Shown here in pieces: positions 5,640 through 6,581 of a DNA stretch of 6,581 nucleotides. Within the stretch, counting starts at the first letter, position 1; each line of letters starts with the position of its first letter. The position numbers and the translations under genes are program-made. The notes under the pieces are model-generated. The model saw nothing but the letters and a program-made list of their open reading frames with translations, searched no databases and had not been told where the DNA came from. Origin of the DNA: JANRKG01 sp033763635 (GTDB lineage: Bacteria > Cyanobacteriota > Cyanobacteriia > GCF-001939115); NCBI GenBank assembly GCA_033763635.1, contig JANRKG010000267.1:1-6581 (forward strand), given 5' to 3'.

Positions 5640-5714
5640 TCGATAGCGTTTGTTCTGATAGTGGTTATTTTGGTAGCGTTTGTTTTGGTAGCGTTTTTTG
5701 GGGTGGTGTTGGTG
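5640..5714. repeat. Degenerate 15-bp-period array, T/G-rich
   Basis: Five 15-base blocks in a row share the pattern TTGGTAGCGTTTGTT: 5640-5654, 5655-5669, 5670-5684, 5685-5699 and a more diverged one at 5700-5714. Their period and phase continue those of the array at 5550-5609: the two blocks between (5610-5639) are exactly 30 bases. Composition is very different (T/G-rich versus A/C-rich on the plus strand). Confidence 0.75.
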
Positions 5715-5726
5715 TAAGCACTGGCA

Positions 5727-5803
5727 TCACCTGATTTTATGTCACATGATTTTAGGCTCATTTCATCACCTAACTTTAGGATGATAAAACCCCCTAACTT
5801 TAC
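5727..5803. repeat. Four degenerate 15-mers related to TCACCTAACTTTAGG
   Basis: TCACCTGATTTTATG (5727-5741) is followed at once by TCACATGATTTTAGG (5742-5756). Further copies are TCACCTAACTTTAGG (5766-5780) and ACCCCCTAACTTTAC (5789-5803). Start spacings are 15, 24 and 23. They may be a decayed tandem array or a set of protein-binding sites. Confidence 0.55.
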
Positions 5804-5924
5804 AGTGATTTCTAAGATGATGGGCTGTCAGCCGTTCTGGCATTTGTTCGCCAGCAAGAGATTACCCACCAGTGGGGGCGTTTCTCTCTAGACCCTTCAG
5901 CCTTGCTCTTATACTTTAGCACAT

Positions 5925-5960
5925 CCTCAGGACATTCCTGAGGACATTCCTCAGGACAAC
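5925..5960 (+). repeat. 12-bp repeat family, cluster B (three units)
   Basis: The units are CCTCAGGACATT (5925-5936), CCTGAGGACATT (5937-5948) and CCTCAGGACAAC (5949-5960). The first seven bases of units 1 and 3 are the exact reverse complement of those of unit 2. Unit 2 can therefore pair with unit 1 or with unit 3, in either case as a 7-bp stem with a 5-nt ACATT loop. Confidence 0.8.
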
Positions 5961-6050
5961 TATTTAACGATGGTGGATGAGGGGTTAGAGTATGGGAAGT
6001 CTAATTCATAGGCACATGCAGCCAAACGGACGCACCCCTGCTGTGTGTTT

Positions 6051-6092
6051 GTAGTGCGAGTGTTTCGATCGGGGGCAAGATGCCCGCCCTAC
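6051..6092. repeat. Dispersed palindromic repeat with GGGC-AAGAT-GCCC core
   Basis: GGGC (6073-6076) and GCCC (6082-6085) flank AAGAT. The outer arms GTAGTGCG (6051-6058) and CGCCCTAC (6085-6092) are complementary with one mismatch. The core and its CCTACAAGAGA flank match a repeat I recall as common in cyanobacterial spacers. The dispersed nature is from memory, since only one copy is in the window. Confidence 0.5.
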
Positions 6093-6124
6093 AAGAGATA
6101 ATTCCTTACTGAAGCAGCAGAAGT

Positions 6125-6148
6125 CTTGAGGACAGTCCTGAGGACAGA
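6125..6148 (+). repeat. 12-bp repeat family, cluster C (two units)
   Basis: CTTGAGGACAGT (6125-6136) and CCTGAGGACAGA (6137-6148) are adjacent units. The join contains AGGACAGTCCT, a short inverted repeat around one base. The reversed copy at 5192-5215 is closest to this cluster. Confidence 0.7.
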
Positions 6149-6278
6149 TGTTGTAGAGATTAAGTATCTGGCTTCATCGTTTCCCATCGGATTTGCTTTC
6201 AGTTCCCTTTAGCTTTTAGCCGAGCAGCCCCTCGCGCTAGACATTAGAAATCATGCTTCTGAATTCTGTTCTATAAAA

Positions 6279-6581
6279 ATGCCTGATTGCCCCCGTTGCC
6301 ACCGACCCGTTAAGGCCCAGGCCATTACCTGCCCCTCTTGTCACATGACACTCAAAGCCTATGGGCATCCTGGGATTCCTTTGCATCGGGCTGTAGGGCC
6401 AGAGCCATTGTGTCAGAGTTGCACTTACCATCTAGATGACACTTGTACATTTCCCCAGCGACCGGATGCATGGGAATGTACCCTCTATGAAGATGTGGCG
6501 CGTATGCGGCTCACTGCTCACTCCAGGTCGCAAAACTCCTTGCAGTCCGGAATGCTCTGGCTAAAACGGAATTCGGGTTGG
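6279..6581 (+). CDS. Zinc-ribbon-like cysteine-rich protein, N-terminal part
   Basis: From ATG 6279 the frame stays open for 101 codons and runs off the right edge without a stop. The start reads MPDCPRCHRPVKAQAITCPS, with C4xxC7 and C18xxC21 forming a four-Cys zinc-ribbon knuckle pair. LKAYGHPGIPLHRA (25-38) links to a second cluster: C45xxC48, C56 and C67, in the context SCTYHLDDTCTFPQRP and ECTLYED. That cluster could bind a second zinc or an iron-sulfur centre. I recall this two-part pattern from conserved cyanobacterial zinc-ribbon proteins of unknown function. Residues 72-101 lose obvious similarity. No Shine-Dalgarno is seen; TATAAA sits directly before the start. The gene stands alone after a long repeat-rich spacer. 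A frame on the opposite strand (6237-6431) is a shadow. Confidence 0.75.
   Translation, partial: MPDCPRCHRPVKAQAITCPSCHMTLKAYGHPGIPLHRAVGPEPLCQSCTYHLDDTCTFPQRPDAWECTLYEDVARMRLTAHSRSQNSLQSGMLWLKRNSGW

Larger units (their letters stand above)
5505..6278. other. 774-bp repeat-rich stretch without a convincing gene
   Basis: No open frame here looks like a real protein on either strand. The minus strand has nothing of 60 codons or more between the end of the upstream gene and 6237. The stretch holds the repeats and the minus-facing terminator listed separately. Its middle (5821-5880) has three small inverted repeats: GGCT/AGCC (5823-5826, 5830-5833), CTGGC/GCCAG (5837-5841, 5850-5854) and CCCAC/GTGGG (5865-5869, 5872-5876). 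These could belong to a structured RNA, but I recognise no known family. From 6149 to 6278 I see nothing notable beyond a TATAAA at 6272-6277 beside the next start. Confidence 0.6.

Noticed and set aside
5477..5734. 85-codon frame as a real gene
   Set aside because: It overlaps the upstream gene in another frame, has no visible ribosome-binding site of note and consists mostly of DNA-level repeats. It is kept only as a finding.
5821..5880. A known small RNA such as Yfr1 or 6S RNA
   Set aside because: The Yfr1 core motif ACTCCTCACAC is absent and the short stems do not form a fold I can match to a known family.
6237..6431. Minus-strand 64-codon frame at the right end
   Set aside because: It is antisense to the cysteine-rich protein, whose CxxC spacing and family match are far stronger.

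Overview
The window looks like chromosomal DNA from a filamentous, Leptolyngbya-like cyanobacterium. Three exact copies of the cyanobacterial HIP1 octamer GCGATCGC are visible (1609-1616, 2209-2216, 4010-4017), along with many GATCG-rich near-copies. The protein types match cyanobacterial families I recognise, and the spacers hold short palindromic and tandem repeats of a kind common in these genomes. The lineage call is inference, because the window has no marker gene.

Layout. At the left edge (1-167, minus) is the start of a phosphoribosyltransferase-family gene. A 140-bp spacer separates it from a divergent plus-strand gene for a family 4 iron-sulfur uracil-DNA glycosylase (308-1021), which has an N-terminal tail carrying a sliding-clamp-binding-like motif. 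Convergent to it, across a repeat-containing spacer, is a 688-residue membrane-anchored alpha-helical repeat protein (1191-3257, minus). Its divergent upstream region holds a 20-bp inverted repeat. A cation diffusion facilitator follows (3476-4405, plus). Then come a well-formed promoter and tRNA-Gln(UUG) (4527-4598).

From 4600 on the window is repeat-rich. A 13-bp tandem repeat folds into a perfect 21-bp hairpin just after the tRNA. A double-hairpin dispersed repeat follows. Then there is a small two-domain putative DNA-binding protein (4941-5504), and next a 774-bp stretch (5505-6278) with no convincing gene. That stretch holds a minus-facing terminator, two 15-bp-period arrays, a degenerate 15-mer series and two clusters of a 12-bp repeat. 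The window closes with the first 101 codons of a zinc-ribbon-like cysteine-rich protein (6279-6581).

The genes do not form one pathway. Strands alternate and spacers are long, so most look like single-gene units with separate roles: DNA repair, metal export, an envelope or cell-architecture repeat protein, and a putative regulator. I see no phage, transposase, CRISPR or defence system. The most unusual content is the repeat landscape. A 12-bp family with consensus near CCTSAGGACAnt appears at four places within about 1.25 kb: one inside a coding linker, and one apparently supplying a ribosome-binding site. The second most interesting item is the possible clamp-binding tail on the uracil-DNA glycosylase.
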